Assembly (NCBI GenBank): GCA_026388445.1
Contig: JAPLJU010000150.1
Location: forward strand, 1 to 23,938
Length of the DNA stretch: 23,938 nt
Direction of reading: 5' to 3'
Source: Deltaproteobacteria bacterium
Lineage (GTDB): Bacteria; Desulfobacterota; Syntrophia; Syntrophales; UBA2192
Part shown: one piece after another, positions 14,219 through 22,819 of the stretch
Layout of the letters: every line of letters starts with the position of its first letter
Position numbering within the stretch: position 1 is the first letter of the stretch
Notes under the pieces: generated by a model
What the model saw: the letters and a program-made list of their open reading frames with translations, nothing else
Databases searched by the model: none
Told to the model about the DNA's origin: nothing
Made by a program: the position numbers and the translations under genes

Positions 14219-14470
14219 GACCGATCCCCCTCCTTCAAGCTGCCTTCGCCCCCTGCGGGACATTCTTCAGGCAAGTCCATTTAATGATGTATGCGGAACT
14301 TTTTCTTCATGGGTGTGGATAAGACGGGTATCGAAGGGAAGCGTTCTTGCCCCTTCTTCGTTGAGGGGACTTTTATATACCAATTTTGTGATTAATTCAA
14401 TTTGAAAGGAGGAGGGCAGGGAAGCCGGGGGTTGCACTTGTTCGCCGCTTGCTCAACTCTGCACTCAAGA

Positions 14471-15565
14471 CTATTCCCGGTAGTGTTCCTCGATCCATTT
14501 GAGGTAGTCACCGCTTCTGACCCGATCCACCCAGCCTTTGTTTTCGAGGTACCAGGTGATGGTCTTCCGCAGTCCCGACTGGAAGGATTCTTTGGGGGAC
14601 CAGTTCAGTGTCCGATGGAGTTTCGCGAAATCGATGGCGTATCGGCGGTCATGCCCCGGCCTGTCCTTGACGAAGGTGACGAGTCCTCTCCGTGATTTTC
14701 CATCAACGGCGGGGGTCATTCCATCGAGGATGTCGCAGATCATCTCTACGACCCGGATGTTTTCCATCTCGGAGTCGCCGCCGATGTTGTAGGTCTCACC
14801 GGTACGACCCGATTTCATGATCGCCCAGATGGCCTCGCAGTGGTCATCGACATAGAGCCAGTCCCGGACATTGCGACCGTCGCCGTAGACGGGGAGGGGC
14901 TTTCCCTCGAAGGCGTTCAGGATGATGAGGGGGATGAGCTTTTCAGGGAACTGGTAGGGGCCGAAGTTGTTGGAGCAATTCGAGATCGTGACGGGAAGGC
15001 CATAGGTGTGGAAATAAGCCCGGACCAGATGATCGGAGGCCGCCTTGGACGCCGAGTAGGGGCTGTTCGGGCGGTAGGGGGTTGTTTCCCGGAAGACGCC
15101 CCGTTTCCCGAGACTCCCGTAAACCTCGTCGGTGCTCACGTGGTGAAAAAGGTTGAAAGACTCGCCGCGACCCCGGGCCGCCTCCAGGAGATTGAAGGTA
15201 CCCACGATGTTTGTCGAGATGAAGTGGGCAGGACGCCGGATGGAGCGGTCCACGTGAGACTCCGCGGCAAAATGGCAGACCGTGTCGATGTTGTGACGGG
15301 CAAATAGATCCAGGAGCCTCTCCTGTTCGCAGATGTCAGCCCTCTCGAAAGCATAACGATCGCCTAGTTTATCCTCGATGCCTTTGAGGTTCTCCGGGTT
15401 TCCCGCGTAGGTCAGCTTGTCTACGTTTATAATGTTTCCCTGGAAATCCGATTTTTCCAGAAGGTAGCGGATGAAGTTGCTGCCGATAAAGCCGCAGCCG
15501 CCGGTGACCATCAGGTTGACGATCTGTTTGCGTTTCTTTTTTGCCACGTTCCCGGATCCTTTCAT
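14471..15565 (-). CDS. rfbB: dTDP-glucose 4,6-dehydratase
   Basis: An extended short-chain dehydrogenase that converts dTDP-D-glucose to dTDP-4-keto-6-deoxy-D-glucose, the second step to dTDP-L-rhamnose and other deoxysugars for surface polysaccharides. With the ATG at 15565 (364 residues) it has the NAD-binding TGGCGFIGSN (21-30), HFAAESHVDRSI (98-109), the catalytic STDEVYG (144-150) and YSASK (Tyr170, Lys174), NNFGPYQFPEKLIP and GDGRNVRDWLYVDDHCEAI, all RmlB-specific. A GTG at 15547 is an alternative start (VAKKKRKQIVNL) with a somewhat better upstream GGA. The other rml genes are not in the window. It lies 252 bp upstream of the inositol-phosphate synthase on the same strand; the intervening DNA shows nothing clear. 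It is divergent from the small Cys-rich gene at 15626. Confidence 0.95.
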   Translation of the reverse strand: MKGSGNVAKKKRKQIVNLMVTGGCGFIGSNFIRYLLEKSDFQGNIINVDKLTYAGNPENLKGIEDKLGDRYAFERADICEQERLLDLFARHNIDTVCHFAAESHVDRSIRRPAHFISTNIVGTFNLLEAARGRGESFNLFHHVSTDEVYGSLGKRGVFRETTPYRPNSPYSASKAASDHLVRAYFHTYGLPVTISNCSNNFGPYQFPEKLIPLIILNAFEGKPLPVYGDGRNVRDWLYVDDHCEAIWAIMKSGRTGETYNIGGDSEMENIRVVEMICDILDGMTPAVDGKSRRGLVTFVKDRPGHDRRYAIDFAKLHRTLNWSPKESFQSGLRKTITWYLENKGWVDRVRSGDYLKWIEEHYRE

Positions 15566-15625
15566 CGATTCTTTAACTGTGGTAAGGATATAAAGCCAAC
15601 TAACACGAAAAGACCGAAATTCACA

Positions 15626-15862
15626 ATGCAAAAACCGCTCCCGCGGATCGGGAACCCGGGTTCTGAGGCCATGGGGAAGAAGTCACCCGACGAAAAAAGC
15701 ATCAACTGCCACAACTGCCGCCACTTTTTCATCACCTATGATCCCCTGTTCCCTTATGGCTGCCGGGTTATCGGTTTTAAATCCCGGGACCTCCCATCGG
15801 TGGTAGTCAGCAGAGATTCCGGCGCCCAATGCCGGAGCTATTCTACCAAAAAAAAGAAGTGA
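15626..15862 (+). CDS. Small Cys-rich conserved protein (possible zinc-binding)
   Basis: A 78-residue protein with the core INCHNCRHFFITYDPLFPYG followed by CRVIGFKSRDLPSVVV and SGAQC. The four cysteines (CxxC, then a Cys about 15 residues on and a last Cys about 22 further) suggest one metal site. I recognise this pattern from short proteins common in anaerobic Deltaproteobacteria that are sometimes labelled as uracil-DNA glycosylase without good basis; I assign no function. A second in-frame ATG at 15671 (MGKKSPDEKSINC) may be the true start, since conserved sequence begins only after it. Neither ATG has a strong ribosome binding site. It ends in STKKKK. It is divergent from rfbB and convergent with the gene at 16003-18594. 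Confidence 0.7.
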   Translation: MQKPLPRIGNPGSEAMGKKSPDEKSINCHNCRHFFITYDPLFPYGCRVIGFKSRDLPSVVVSRDSGAQCRSYSTKKKK

Positions 15863-16002
15863 GGTCCGGGCGCGGTGGTTCTGTGATTGCTTTTGATCCG
15901 GGTTTGCGGGTGCCGGCAGGGGTGCCGGGGGAAAATGAACAAATCAGTAAGGCGAATGTTAGCCCCGCGTGCTGATGGCGTGTGATGGCATCTCCGTGGT
16001 GA

Positions 16003-18594
16003 TCACGACCCGGCGTAGCAGACAAGCTTCTGGTTGATCACGTCGGCAACAAGCCTCAGGTCCTTATCCTTCACGTCATAGACCCTCACCACATCTGCGA
16101 AACGGCTGTCCTGCGGCAGAAGTTCCGTCAGCCTGTTCGGGAGGCTCTCCAGCCACCGGCTGTTGAAGAAGACCTTTTCTTTTTCGGGATAGATGGCCAT
16201 GTAGAAGATGTCCATCTCGACGAGGTCCTGGAAGAAGTGGGTCCCGAAGGAGAGGTCCGGGATGAGGCTTCCGTCCCTGTAGGCGATTTCCGCCACTACC
16301 GTGATCTTGTTGATCTCCGAGAAGGTGATGGGAACACCCATGGCCGGTGTGGTTGTCCCCCAGCGGCCGGGGCCGAAGAGGGCCGTCGGCATGTCCTCAC
16401 GGCGGTCAACCAATTTGTTCAGGCGTCCCACGAGGCGCGCCACATCGTACTTTTCGGACAGGGACAATTTCGCGTACCCCTGCGGATCGATGTAGATGAT
16501 CCGATACAGATTCTGGGAGACGTTCCCGCCCATGAAGTTTCCCTCCTGCTGGAGCAGTACTCGCTTGCGGGGGATTTTTTCCGGAATCTCGACACGGACG
16601 CTCTGCCCCTTCGTCTGGAAAGGGCGGCACTGCAGGAGGTTGACTTGGAGGCGTCCCTCGGCGTTGAAGTTTGCCGTGAACTCGATATCGATGGGATACT
16701 GGTAGACCTCTTCGAGATCTTTGAGCATCCGCGACATGATCGCAGCAAATTCCGTCCTGGACAGGAGTTCATCGAAGGTGAGGATCCAGACATCCTGTGC
16801 CGTGCGGCCCGTCGCCCGCATGTGCTCCGAGGCCTCTGTATCCCGCACGCCGATCAGGTCCAGGCGGGCCTCCAACCCCTCATGGATGACCTGCTGGAGA
16901 GAGAGGGAATGAAAGCGGTTGTCCTCCAGGTTCAGCAGGTCCACGTCATGCTGTGAAAAACGGCGGGCGTCCGCGATCCCCGCGTGGGGTTTCATCAGGG
17001 GGGCATCAAGGGCCACGATGCGGGGGTAGTCGTTCTCCACCCGGTTGACGGCCCGGGTTCCCAGGCCGAAGACGATGCGAAGCATCCCCGCGTGGGGGTC
17101 CATCCCCTGTTTCCAAACGAAGGGGTTGTACGAAAGCCCGACACCGGCTACCTCGGGGAAGAAATAGTGTTTGCGGTAGGAGCCGGACACACGCTGGACC
17201 AGCAATGCCATCTGCTCGTCCTGCTGATCGAGACCGCGCTGCAGACGGTAGGACAGGGCATCCTCGTTCATGGTGCTCGCGAAGATTCGCCGGACACATT
17301 CCTCGAAGATCTCGTACCTTCTCTCCGGCGTCCCCTGGCTGGCGCAGAAAAAGCTCTCGTACTTGCCGGCGAAGGCATTTCCGAAGGCATCCTCCAGGAG
17401 ACTGCTGGAACGGACGATGATGGGCGACTGGCCGAAGTACTCCAGCATCAGAAGAAACTGTTCCTTCACCTCCTGGGGGAACATGCCGGTGAGCATCCTG
17501 GTCTTCAACTCCCGGGCGCTTTCGAAGTACCCCTCGCGTGTCTTGTGGGCCATGAGGTTTTTCCACCAGCCGTTCTGGACGATGTAGGAGTAAAAGACAT
17601 CGGATCCGATGAAAAAAGAATCGTGAAGCTCCAGGTGCTGCGGCCAGTCGAAGGAGGTGTCGCGTCGCAGGATGTTTCTCGCCAGGAGCATGCCCACCGA
17701 TTTACCGCCGATGAACCCCGTCCCGATGAGCCGGTCCTTGATTTCGAGGAGATCCTCCAGCGTGAAGTATTCCTTGACGAGGGCCAGCATGCGCTTTTCC
17801 CGGCCGATGAGGACCCGGGACAGCTGTTCGATCAAATCCTTTTTTTCCTCGGCGGCCGAATCATGGCCCATGAGCTCCCGCGCACGGAGAAAGATCCGGT
17901 CCCAGTAATCGAGGTGCCGCTCCGCGTCCACGGTGCTCCTGTCGGCCAGGAGAGAGAAGAGCTGTGCGGCGTCCACGCTGTTCATGATGGGGATGAACTT
18001 CTCCCCCTCCATGATGTGAGGCAGGAACATGGTCGGTGAATATCGCTGCCAGGCCTTCAGCGGGTGAACGATGGTCTTTCCTTGCAGGTTGTAGACGTCG
18101 AGGAGGATCTGGGTCGTCTCACGGATCCGGGCGACGGTCTTGAAGGAGTGACGTCCCCGGAGGATGGCGAAGTAGGCCACCGTGTTGAGTTCAAAGAGAT
18201 AGGGGCAGGTGATGACAAAGAAGTTGCCGATCATGAGGTCCGTGGCCCAGGCCAGGAGCAAATCGGAGAGAGAATCGAAGACATAGCATACGTCCCGCCC
18301 CTCCTGGCGGATGATGTTGTGCACCTGGCTGGAAAAAGATTCGAAGCCTGACTCGGGGTTGAGTTTGTAGACGGCGACCTTCCGTGTCGCATCGAGAAGG
18401 GGCGCGTGGCGGGCAAAACGCATGTAGACGACCCTCTCGTTATTCTCCAGGGCCTTCTGCACAAAAGGGTTGATGAAGTGTTTGTAGTCTTCGATGTGAT
18501 CCACCTGCAGGACGACATTGTCCCCTGCCTGCAGAGAATTGAGGATCTCGTCGAGCCCCCGGATGCCGGTGCTCACGCGGGATAAGGATTTCAT
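16003..18594 (-). CDS. KaiC-like N-terminus fused to a PEP synthase/PPDK-type ATP-grasp protein
   Basis: An 863-residue cytoplasmic protein. Residues 1-200 resemble KaiC/RecA-type domains (STGIRGLDEILNSLQAGDNVVLQ, CYVFDSLSDLLLAWATDLMI), but the Walker A loop is missing (AGDNVVLQVDHIEDYKHF in place of GxxGxGKT). Residues about 280-660 are the PPDK_N/PEP-synthase ATP-grasp module: GFIGGKSVGMLLA (294-306), IIVRSSSLLEDAFGNAFAGK (392-411), VAGVGLSYNPF and DIEFTANFNAEGRLQVNLLQ. The tail has GPGRWGTTTPAMGVPITFSE (741-760). No phosphohistidine swivelling domain (TSH-type motif) or PEP/pyruvate barrel is visible, so it cannot be a complete PEP synthase. The ATG follows GGAGAGG with a 7-nt gap. It is divergent from the sigma54 activator (128 bp apart). 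The function is unknown; a signalling or phosphotransfer role is only a guess. Confidence 0.85.
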   Translation of the reverse strand: MKSLSRVSTGIRGLDEILNSLQAGDNVVLQVDHIEDYKHFINPFVQKALENNERVVYMRFARHAPLLDATRKVAVYKLNPESGFESFSSQVHNIIRQEGRDVCYVFDSLSDLLLAWATDLMIGNFFVITCPYLFELNTVAYFAILRGRHSFKTVARIRETTQILLDVYNLQGKTIVHPLKAWQRYSPTMFLPHIMEGEKFIPIMNSVDAAQLFSLLADRSTVDAERHLDYWDRIFLRARELMGHDSAAEEKKDLIEQLSRVLIGREKRMLALVKEYFTLEDLLEIKDRLIGTGFIGGKSVGMLLARNILRRDTSFDWPQHLELHDSFFIGSDVFYSYIVQNGWWKNLMAHKTREGYFESARELKTRMLTGMFPQEVKEQFLLMLEYFGQSPIIVRSSSLLEDAFGNAFAGKYESFFCASQGTPERRYEIFEECVRRIFASTMNEDALSYRLQRGLDQQDEQMALLVQRVSGSYRKHYFFPEVAGVGLSYNPFVWKQGMDPHAGMLRIVFGLGTRAVNRVENDYPRIVALDAPLMKPHAGIADARRFSQHDVDLLNLEDNRFHSLSLQQVIHEGLEARLDLIGVRDTEASEHMRATGRTAQDVWILTFDELLSRTEFAAIMSRMLKDLEEVYQYPIDIEFTANFNAEGRLQVNLLQCRPFQTKGQSVRVEIPEKIPRKRVLLQQEGNFMGGNVSQNLYRIIYIDPQGYAKLSLSEKYDVARLVGRLNKLVDRREDMPTALFGPGRWGTTTPAMGVPITFSEINKITVVAEIAYRDGSLIPDLSFGTHFFQDLVEMDIFYMAIYPEKEKVFFNSRWLESLPNRLTELLPQDSRFADVVRVYDVKDKDLRLVADVINQKLVCYAGS

Positions 18595-18683
18595 GGACGA
18601 CCTCTCCGTAACATAATGACTTTTTGTATCATATCAGAATAAATCTCTTTGGCCTATTGATTTTTGTGATAAAAATGTATTAA

Positions 18684-18712
18684 TTGACAAGTCGAACAAA
18701 ACAGGTTACATT
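18684..18712 (+). promoter_or_regulatory. Sigma70-type promoter of the sigma54-activator gene
   Basis: A perfect TTGACA (18684-18689), an ideal 17-bp spacer and TACATT (18707-18712, 4/6 match to TATAAT) lie immediately before the gene. Transcription would start around 18719-18720, only 3-4 nt before the ATG at 18723, implying a leaderless or nearly leaderless mRNA. No ribosome binding site is present in front of that ATG, which agrees with this. Confidence 0.6.
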
Positions 18713-18722
18713 TTTGTGCCAA

Positions 18723-20258
18723 ATGAGCGATCACACCTACGAAGAACTGGCGGCCCTTCATGCCATCGCCAAGATCCTGGCCCAGCCCTGGGACCTGAGG
18801 GATCAGCTCGAACATGTCTTCAGCGAGATGAGCGCCCGTCTCGGCATGCAGCGGGGGATGATCTCGCTCCTCGACCGGGACACCGGTGAGGCCTGGCTGG
18901 AGGTGGCCCACGGCGTCAACCTCGAGGGGGTGGAGGTCACGTACCAGTCCGGTGAGGGGATCACCGGGAGGGTGGCCCAGACGGGCCGACCCATGGCCAT
19001 CCCAAGTCTGGGCCGGGAGGCCCTCTTTCTCGACCGGACGGGGGCGCGCAGACACCTTAACCGGGACGAGCTTGCCTTCCTGTGCGTTCCGGTTATGTAC
19101 GACTCCCGCGTCGTGGGGATCCTTTCGGCCGACAAGGGCGCCAAAGACGTCGAAGACCTGGACCGGGAGCTCGCCATGCTTTCGTCCGTGGCGGAGCTCA
19201 TCGCCAAAGCCGTCCACATCCTTGCCCTGGAAGAGGAGAACCGGCGGCTTCGACGGATGGTCAACGAGGGCCAGGCCCCCTCCGCCGACATCATCGGTCA
19301 CTCCAAGGGAATGCAGGATGTCTTCGGGCTTATCCGCCACGTGGCCGATTCCACGACGACCGTCCTCATCCTCGGTGAAACAGGTACGGGGAAGGAACTG
19401 GTCGCCCAGGCCATCCACGCAAACAGCACCCGCAGTAAAGGGCCCCTTGTCAAGGTCAACTGCGCGGCCATGCCGGACACCCTCATCGAGAGCGAGCTCT
19501 TCGGTCATGAAAGGGGTGCCTTCACCGGGGCCCTGCGCCAGCGACGGGGCCGGTTCGAAGAGGCCATGAACGGCACAATATTCCTTGATGAGGTGGTGGA
19601 ACTATCCGCCGCGGCGCAGGCCAAGCTCCTGCGGGTCCTCCAGGAAAAACAATTTCAGCCCCTGGGTTCTTCCCGGCTTGTCACAACCAACGCCCGAATC
19701 ATCGCCGCCACCAACCGCCGTCTGGAAGACTGCGTGGCAAACGGGCAGTTCAGGACAGACCTCTATTATCGCATCAGTGTCTTCCCGATCTACCTGCCGC
19801 CCCTGAGGGAGCGGGGGAATGACATCATTTTACTGGCAGACCACTTTGTCCTAAAATACGCCCGGCGGTTGAAGAGGCCCGTCAGGCGGATCTCCAGTGC
19901 CGTCATCGAGGCCTTCCTGTCTCACCCCTGGCCGGGAAATGTCCGGGAGCTGGAAAACTGCATCGAAAGAGCCGTCCTGCTGGCGAAGGGCGATTCCATC
20001 GAGATGATTCACCTTCCCCCTTCCCTGCAGACGACGAGCCGGGGAGACGATGAGAAGGAGGCGGGAAGGCTCAATGCCGTTATCGGGGCCCAGGAACGAG
20101 CCATGATCATCGACGCCCTGAAAGAAACACGCGGGAACCAGAGCCAGGCGGCCAGGCTTCTCGGGACGACAAAACGGATTATTCATTACAAGATTCACAA
20201 ACTGGGTATCGACCCGTGGAAATTCCGTCCGGGGAAGCAAAGCGGGACAACTCCCTGA
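18723..20258 (+). CDS. Sigma54-dependent transcriptional activator with GAF sensor domain (NifA-like layout)
   Basis: A 511-residue enhancer-binding protein that uses ATP hydrolysis to open sigma54-RNA polymerase promoters. Domains: a GAF sensor (about 8-165, with GEGITGRVAQTGRP and CVPVMYDSRVVGILS), a coiled linker (EEENRRLRRM), the AAA+ domain with Walker A GETGTGKE (218-225), the sigma54-contact loop GAFTGA (265-270), Walker B TIFLDE, and R-rich sensor segments (FRTDLYYRISVF, HPWPGNVRELEN), and a Fis-type helix-turn-helix at the end (GNQSQAARLLGTTKRIIHYK, 471-490). The ATG 18723 was chosen over the TTG at 18684, because that TTG is the -35 hexamer. The GAF ligand is unknown. Its neighbours gdhA and nrpR are nitrogen genes, so a nitrogen-related role is plausible but unproven. 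It converges on gdhA across a shared terminator. Confidence 0.94.
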   Translation: MSDHTYEELAALHAIAKILAQPWDLRDQLEHVFSEMSARLGMQRGMISLLDRDTGEAWLEVAHGVNLEGVEVTYQSGEGITGRVAQTGRPMAIPSLGREALFLDRTGARRHLNRDELAFLCVPVMYDSRVVGILSADKGAKDVEDLDRELAMLSSVAELIAKAVHILALEEENRRLRRMVNEGQAPSADIIGHSKGMQDVFGLIRHVADSTTTVLILGETGTGKELVAQAIHANSTRSKGPLVKVNCAAMPDTLIESELFGHERGAFTGALRQRRGRFEEAMNGTIFLDEVVELSAAAQAKLLRVLQEKQFQPLGSSRLVTTNARIIAATNRRLEDCVANGQFRTDLYYRISVFPIYLPPLRERGNDIILLADHFVLKYARRLKRPVRRISSAVIEAFLSHPWPGNVRELENCIERAVLLAKGDSIEMIHLPPSLQTTSRGDDEKEAGRLNAVIGAQERAMIIDALKETRGNQSQAARLLGTTKRIIHYKIHKLGIDPWKFRPGKQSGTTP

Positions 20259-20305
20259 TCAGGCCACGAATGATCTTCGACCACGCCTGGAACGGCGGGG
20301 ATGTA

Positions 20306-20336
20306 AAAGAGCCTGGCCGGACGGCACAGGCTCTTT
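20306..20336. terminator. Bidirectional Rho-independent terminator
   Basis: AAAGAGCCTG (20306-20315) and CAGGCTCTTT (20327-20336) form a perfect 10-bp stem with an 11-nt loop. The A-rich start and T-rich end make it usable from both sides. It lies between the convergent sigma54-activator gene (ends 20258) and gdhA (ends 20407). Confidence 0.85.
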
Positions 20337-20406
20337 CTTGACTCCAGCCTCCCTTGACATGTGTCTTATCAGAGGGGCCTCGCGTTCCCCCGGGAGAATA
20401 ATTCTC

Positions 20407-21762
20407 TTAAACCAGACCGTAGGCCAGCATTGCACGGGCGACCTTGGTGAAGCCCGCGATGTTGGCCCCCGTCACATAATCGCCCTTGCGGCCGTATTCT
20501 TCTGCGGTTTCGACGCAGGCCTTGTGGATGCTCTTCATGATGATGAGGAGCCGGCTGTCCACCTCTTCCCTCGTCCATGACAGCTTCATGCTGTTCTGAC
20601 TCATCTCGAGTCCCGACGTTGCGACACCGCCGGCGTTGGCGGCCTTGCCGGGACCGTAGAGAATCTTGTGATCCTGGAAGATTTTTGCGGCTTCAGGTGT
20701 TGAAGGCATATTGGCCCCCTCGGCAACGCAGATACAGCCATTCTTCACGAGGGCGGCGGCACTCTTACCGTCGATCTCATTTTCCGTGGCGCAGGGCAGC
20801 GCGATATCGACCTTGATACCCTGTTCCCGGAGCGCCTCCCAGACATTTTTCCCGTCCACGCAGAGCGTCTTATATTTGTCAGCGTATTCCTTGATCCGCC
20901 CGCGCCTGATATTCTTCAACTCGAGAACGAAGTCCAGTTTCTTGGCATCGATCCCCTTTTCATCGACGACCGTCGCGGACGAGTCGCAGAGCGTGATCAC
21001 CTTCCCGCCCAGCTGGTTGACCTTTTCCACGGTGTACTGGGCGACGTTTCCGGAACCGCTGACGGCCACGATCTTGTTCTTGAAATCGAGGCGTCGCGTG
21101 GCCAGCATCTCTGCGGCAAAGTAGACACAGCCGTAACCGGTAGCCTCGGGACGGACCAGGCTCCCGCCGTATTCCAGTCTTTTGCCCGTGAAGACGCCGG
21201 TGTGCTCGTTGCGGATCTTTTTGTCATACCCGAAGAGGTAGCCGATTTCCCGGGCGCCCACACCGATATCGCCGGCCGGCACGTCCGTTTCCGCCCCGAC
21301 GTAACGGAAGAGTTCGAGCATGAAGGACTGACAGAAGCGCATGACTTCCCGGTCCGACTTCCCTTTGGGGTCAAAATCAGAACCGCCCTTCCCGCCGCCC
21401 ATGGGCAGGGTCGTCAGGGAGTTCTTGAAAATCTGCTCGAAACCGAGAAATTTGATGATCCCGAGATTGACGGAGGGGTGGAACCTCAGCCCCCCTTTGA
21501 AGGGACCGATGGCGTTATTGAACTGGACGCGGAATCCGCGGTTCACCCGGACGTTTCCCTTGTCGTCTTCCCAGGGCACCCGGAAGATGATCATCCTCTC
21601 CGGCTCCACGATGCGTTCATAGATTTTGGCCTTGACAAATTCCGGGTGGCGTTTGACCGTCGGTTCCAGCGTCTCCAGGACCTCCTCTACGGCCTGGTGG
21701 AACTCCGGCTGGTCGGGATCCATCTTCTTCACCTTGTCAATGACTTCCTTGATAACAGACAT
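20407..21762 (-). CDS. gdhA: NADP-type glutamate dehydrogenase
   Basis: Reductive amination of 2-oxoglutarate with ammonium to L-glutamate, one route of ammonium assimilation. The 451-residue protein has the size of the hexameric bacterial enzyme. It shows RGFRVQFNNAIGPFKGGLRF (75-94), the active-site segment PMGGGKGGSDFDPKGKSD with catalytic-region Lys125, VPAGDIGVGAREIGYLFG (161-178), and the dinucleotide fold VSGSGNVAQYTVEK (234-247). GGSDFDPKGKSD and the long form point to the NADP-dependent EC 1.4.1.4 group; cofactor choice is inferred. The ATG is preceded by GGGGG about 7 nt upstream. It starts only 30 bp after the nrpR-like stop, so it is probably the second gene of an nrpR-gdhA operon controlled by nitrogen or 2-oxoglutarate. 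It ends at the shared terminator 20306-20336. Confidence 0.96.
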   Translation of the reverse strand: MSVIKEVIDKVKKMDPDQPEFHQAVEEVLETLEPTVKRHPEFVKAKIYERIVEPERMIIFRVPWEDDKGNVRVNRGFRVQFNNAIGPFKGGLRFHPSVNLGIIKFLGFEQIFKNSLTTLPMGGGKGGSDFDPKGKSDREVMRFCQSFMLELFRYVGAETDVPAGDIGVGAREIGYLFGYDKKIRNEHTGVFTGKRLEYGGSLVRPEATGYGCVYFAAEMLATRRLDFKNKIVAVSGSGNVAQYTVEKVNQLGGKVITLCDSSATVVDEKGIDAKKLDFVLELKNIRRGRIKEYADKYKTLCVDGKNVWEALREQGIKVDIALPCATENEIDGKSAAALVKNGCICVAEGANMPSTPEAAKIFQDHKILYGPGKAANAGGVATSGLEMSQNSMKLSWTREEVDSRLLIIMKSIHKACVETAEEYGRKGDYVTGANIAGFTKVARAMLAYGLV

Positions 21763-21792
21763 GGCAATACCCCCTGTATTTTTATTTTTTCT

Positions 21793-22812
21793 TCATGAAT
21801 GTTTTTTCATGGCGATAACTGACCTGAAGGGGATCAGTTCCTCGAAATTCATGACGGTGGACATGGCCTTGTTCTCCGACTCGACGCCCGCTTCGCAGGC
21901 ACAGCAGACGGGGTTCAGACCGCCGATGAGAATAAGGCCGAGTTTGTTCAAATCCACGGGGACCTCGCAGATCGGTTCACTGACCTCACCCATGGAGAGC
22001 ACGCCGTCGATACCCGCTTTGCGAAAGTCCGAGAGGATGCTCTCCACAGGGCTTCGACTCGGTGCCGGAATTTCCCGGAAGTTGGCCAGGATTCTTCCAT
22101 CACCCCGCCGCGCCACCTCCTTCACGGACGTCATCCTGGCCTGGATGAAGGCCTCGGAGGGGTCCAGGGAGGAGCCGGAATAGTAGATGAGCTCGACGAA
22201 TCGAAGCGGTTTGCCCTTTGACATCTGAAGGATACCCCCGAATTTCGAATCCATGGGGATCCCGTTTTTCAGAAGCACACCGTTGACCACAATGCTGCAG
22301 ACCGTGGCAAGACCGATCCTGCCTTCCGGGACGGTGATCTCCCCGAGCTTTTCGCCCGCACCGGCAATGGCGACGAGGTCGCTCACGCACAAACCCGCGT
22401 GAAAGGCGGGCTGCATGGCTTCCAGGGCCTTCCGGAAGCCCTCCTTCTGAAAGAACGAGATATTGACGGGCAGAAGCCCCTGCTTTCTCTTCGGGTCGAA
22501 AGTTGTCCTGAAGGCGAGGATCTCGATCCTCGCGATGGCCAGCCCCAGTTTGTCCCGGACCCGGGCGTTGGTCAGCTCATCGAGCCCCATTTTTGTAATG
22601 AACCTGCCGTCGCGCCGGCCGGCGAGCCTTGTGAGCCCCCGCTCGTCCATCAACCGCAGATGATAGCAAATGGTCCGCTCGCTCATCCGGGTGCCCTGCT
22701 CGGACATCCGCCTCGCGATCAGGCGCGACCCGAGGGTCTGCTGTGAGTCCCTGAGGATCCGAAGGATGAAGAGCGTTTTTTTCTCAATGTCGTCGGGTGA
22801 CGGGGGTTTCAT
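21793..22812 (-). CDS. nrpR: NrpR-like nitrogen regulator (DUF128 family)
   Basis: NrpR was characterised in methanogenic archaea as a repressor of nitrogen genes that releases DNA on binding 2-oxoglutarate. This 339-residue protein has an N-terminal winged helix-turn-helix (about 8-75, KKTLFILRILRDSQQTLGSR and SERTICYHLRLMDERGLTRL) and one NrpR effector domain (about 90-330, with GAGEKLGEITVPEGRIGLAT, CSIVVNGVLLKNGIPMDSKF, GGILQ, and GLILIGGLNPVCCACEAGVE). Some archaeal forms have two such domains. I use the ATG at 22810-22812; an upstream in-frame TTG at 22869 would coincide with the -35 hexamer of a likely promoter. A perfect palindrome lies 8-25 bp upstream of the ATG. The CCAC cluster (302-305) is unusual and might bind metal or sense redox (guess). 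gdhA follows after 30 bp. Confidence 0.88.
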   Translation of the reverse strand: MKPPSPDDIEKKTLFILRILRDSQQTLGSRLIARRMSEQGTRMSERTICYHLRLMDERGLTRLAGRRDGRFITKMGLDELTNARVRDKLGLAIARIEILAFRTTFDPKRKQGLLPVNISFFQKEGFRKALEAMQPAFHAGLCVSDLVAIAGAGEKLGEITVPEGRIGLATVCSIVVNGVLLKNGIPMDSKFGGILQMSKGKPLRFVELIYYSGSSLDPSEAFIQARMTSVKEVARRGDGRILANFREIPAPSRSPVESILSDFRKAGIDGVLSMGEVSEPICEVPVDLNKLGLILIGGLNPVCCACEAGVESENKAMSTVMNFEELIPFRSVIAMKKHS

Positions 22813-22819
22813 AAGGCAA

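Noticed and set aside
16984..18039. 351-codon plus-strand open frame opposite the ATP-grasp protein
   Set aside because: Shadow frame in high-GC DNA; the minus frame carries PPDK signatures throughout.
18654..19508. 284-codon minus-strand open frame opposite the sigma54 activator
   Set aside because: Shadow of a gene with intact Walker A, GAFTGA and Fis motifs.
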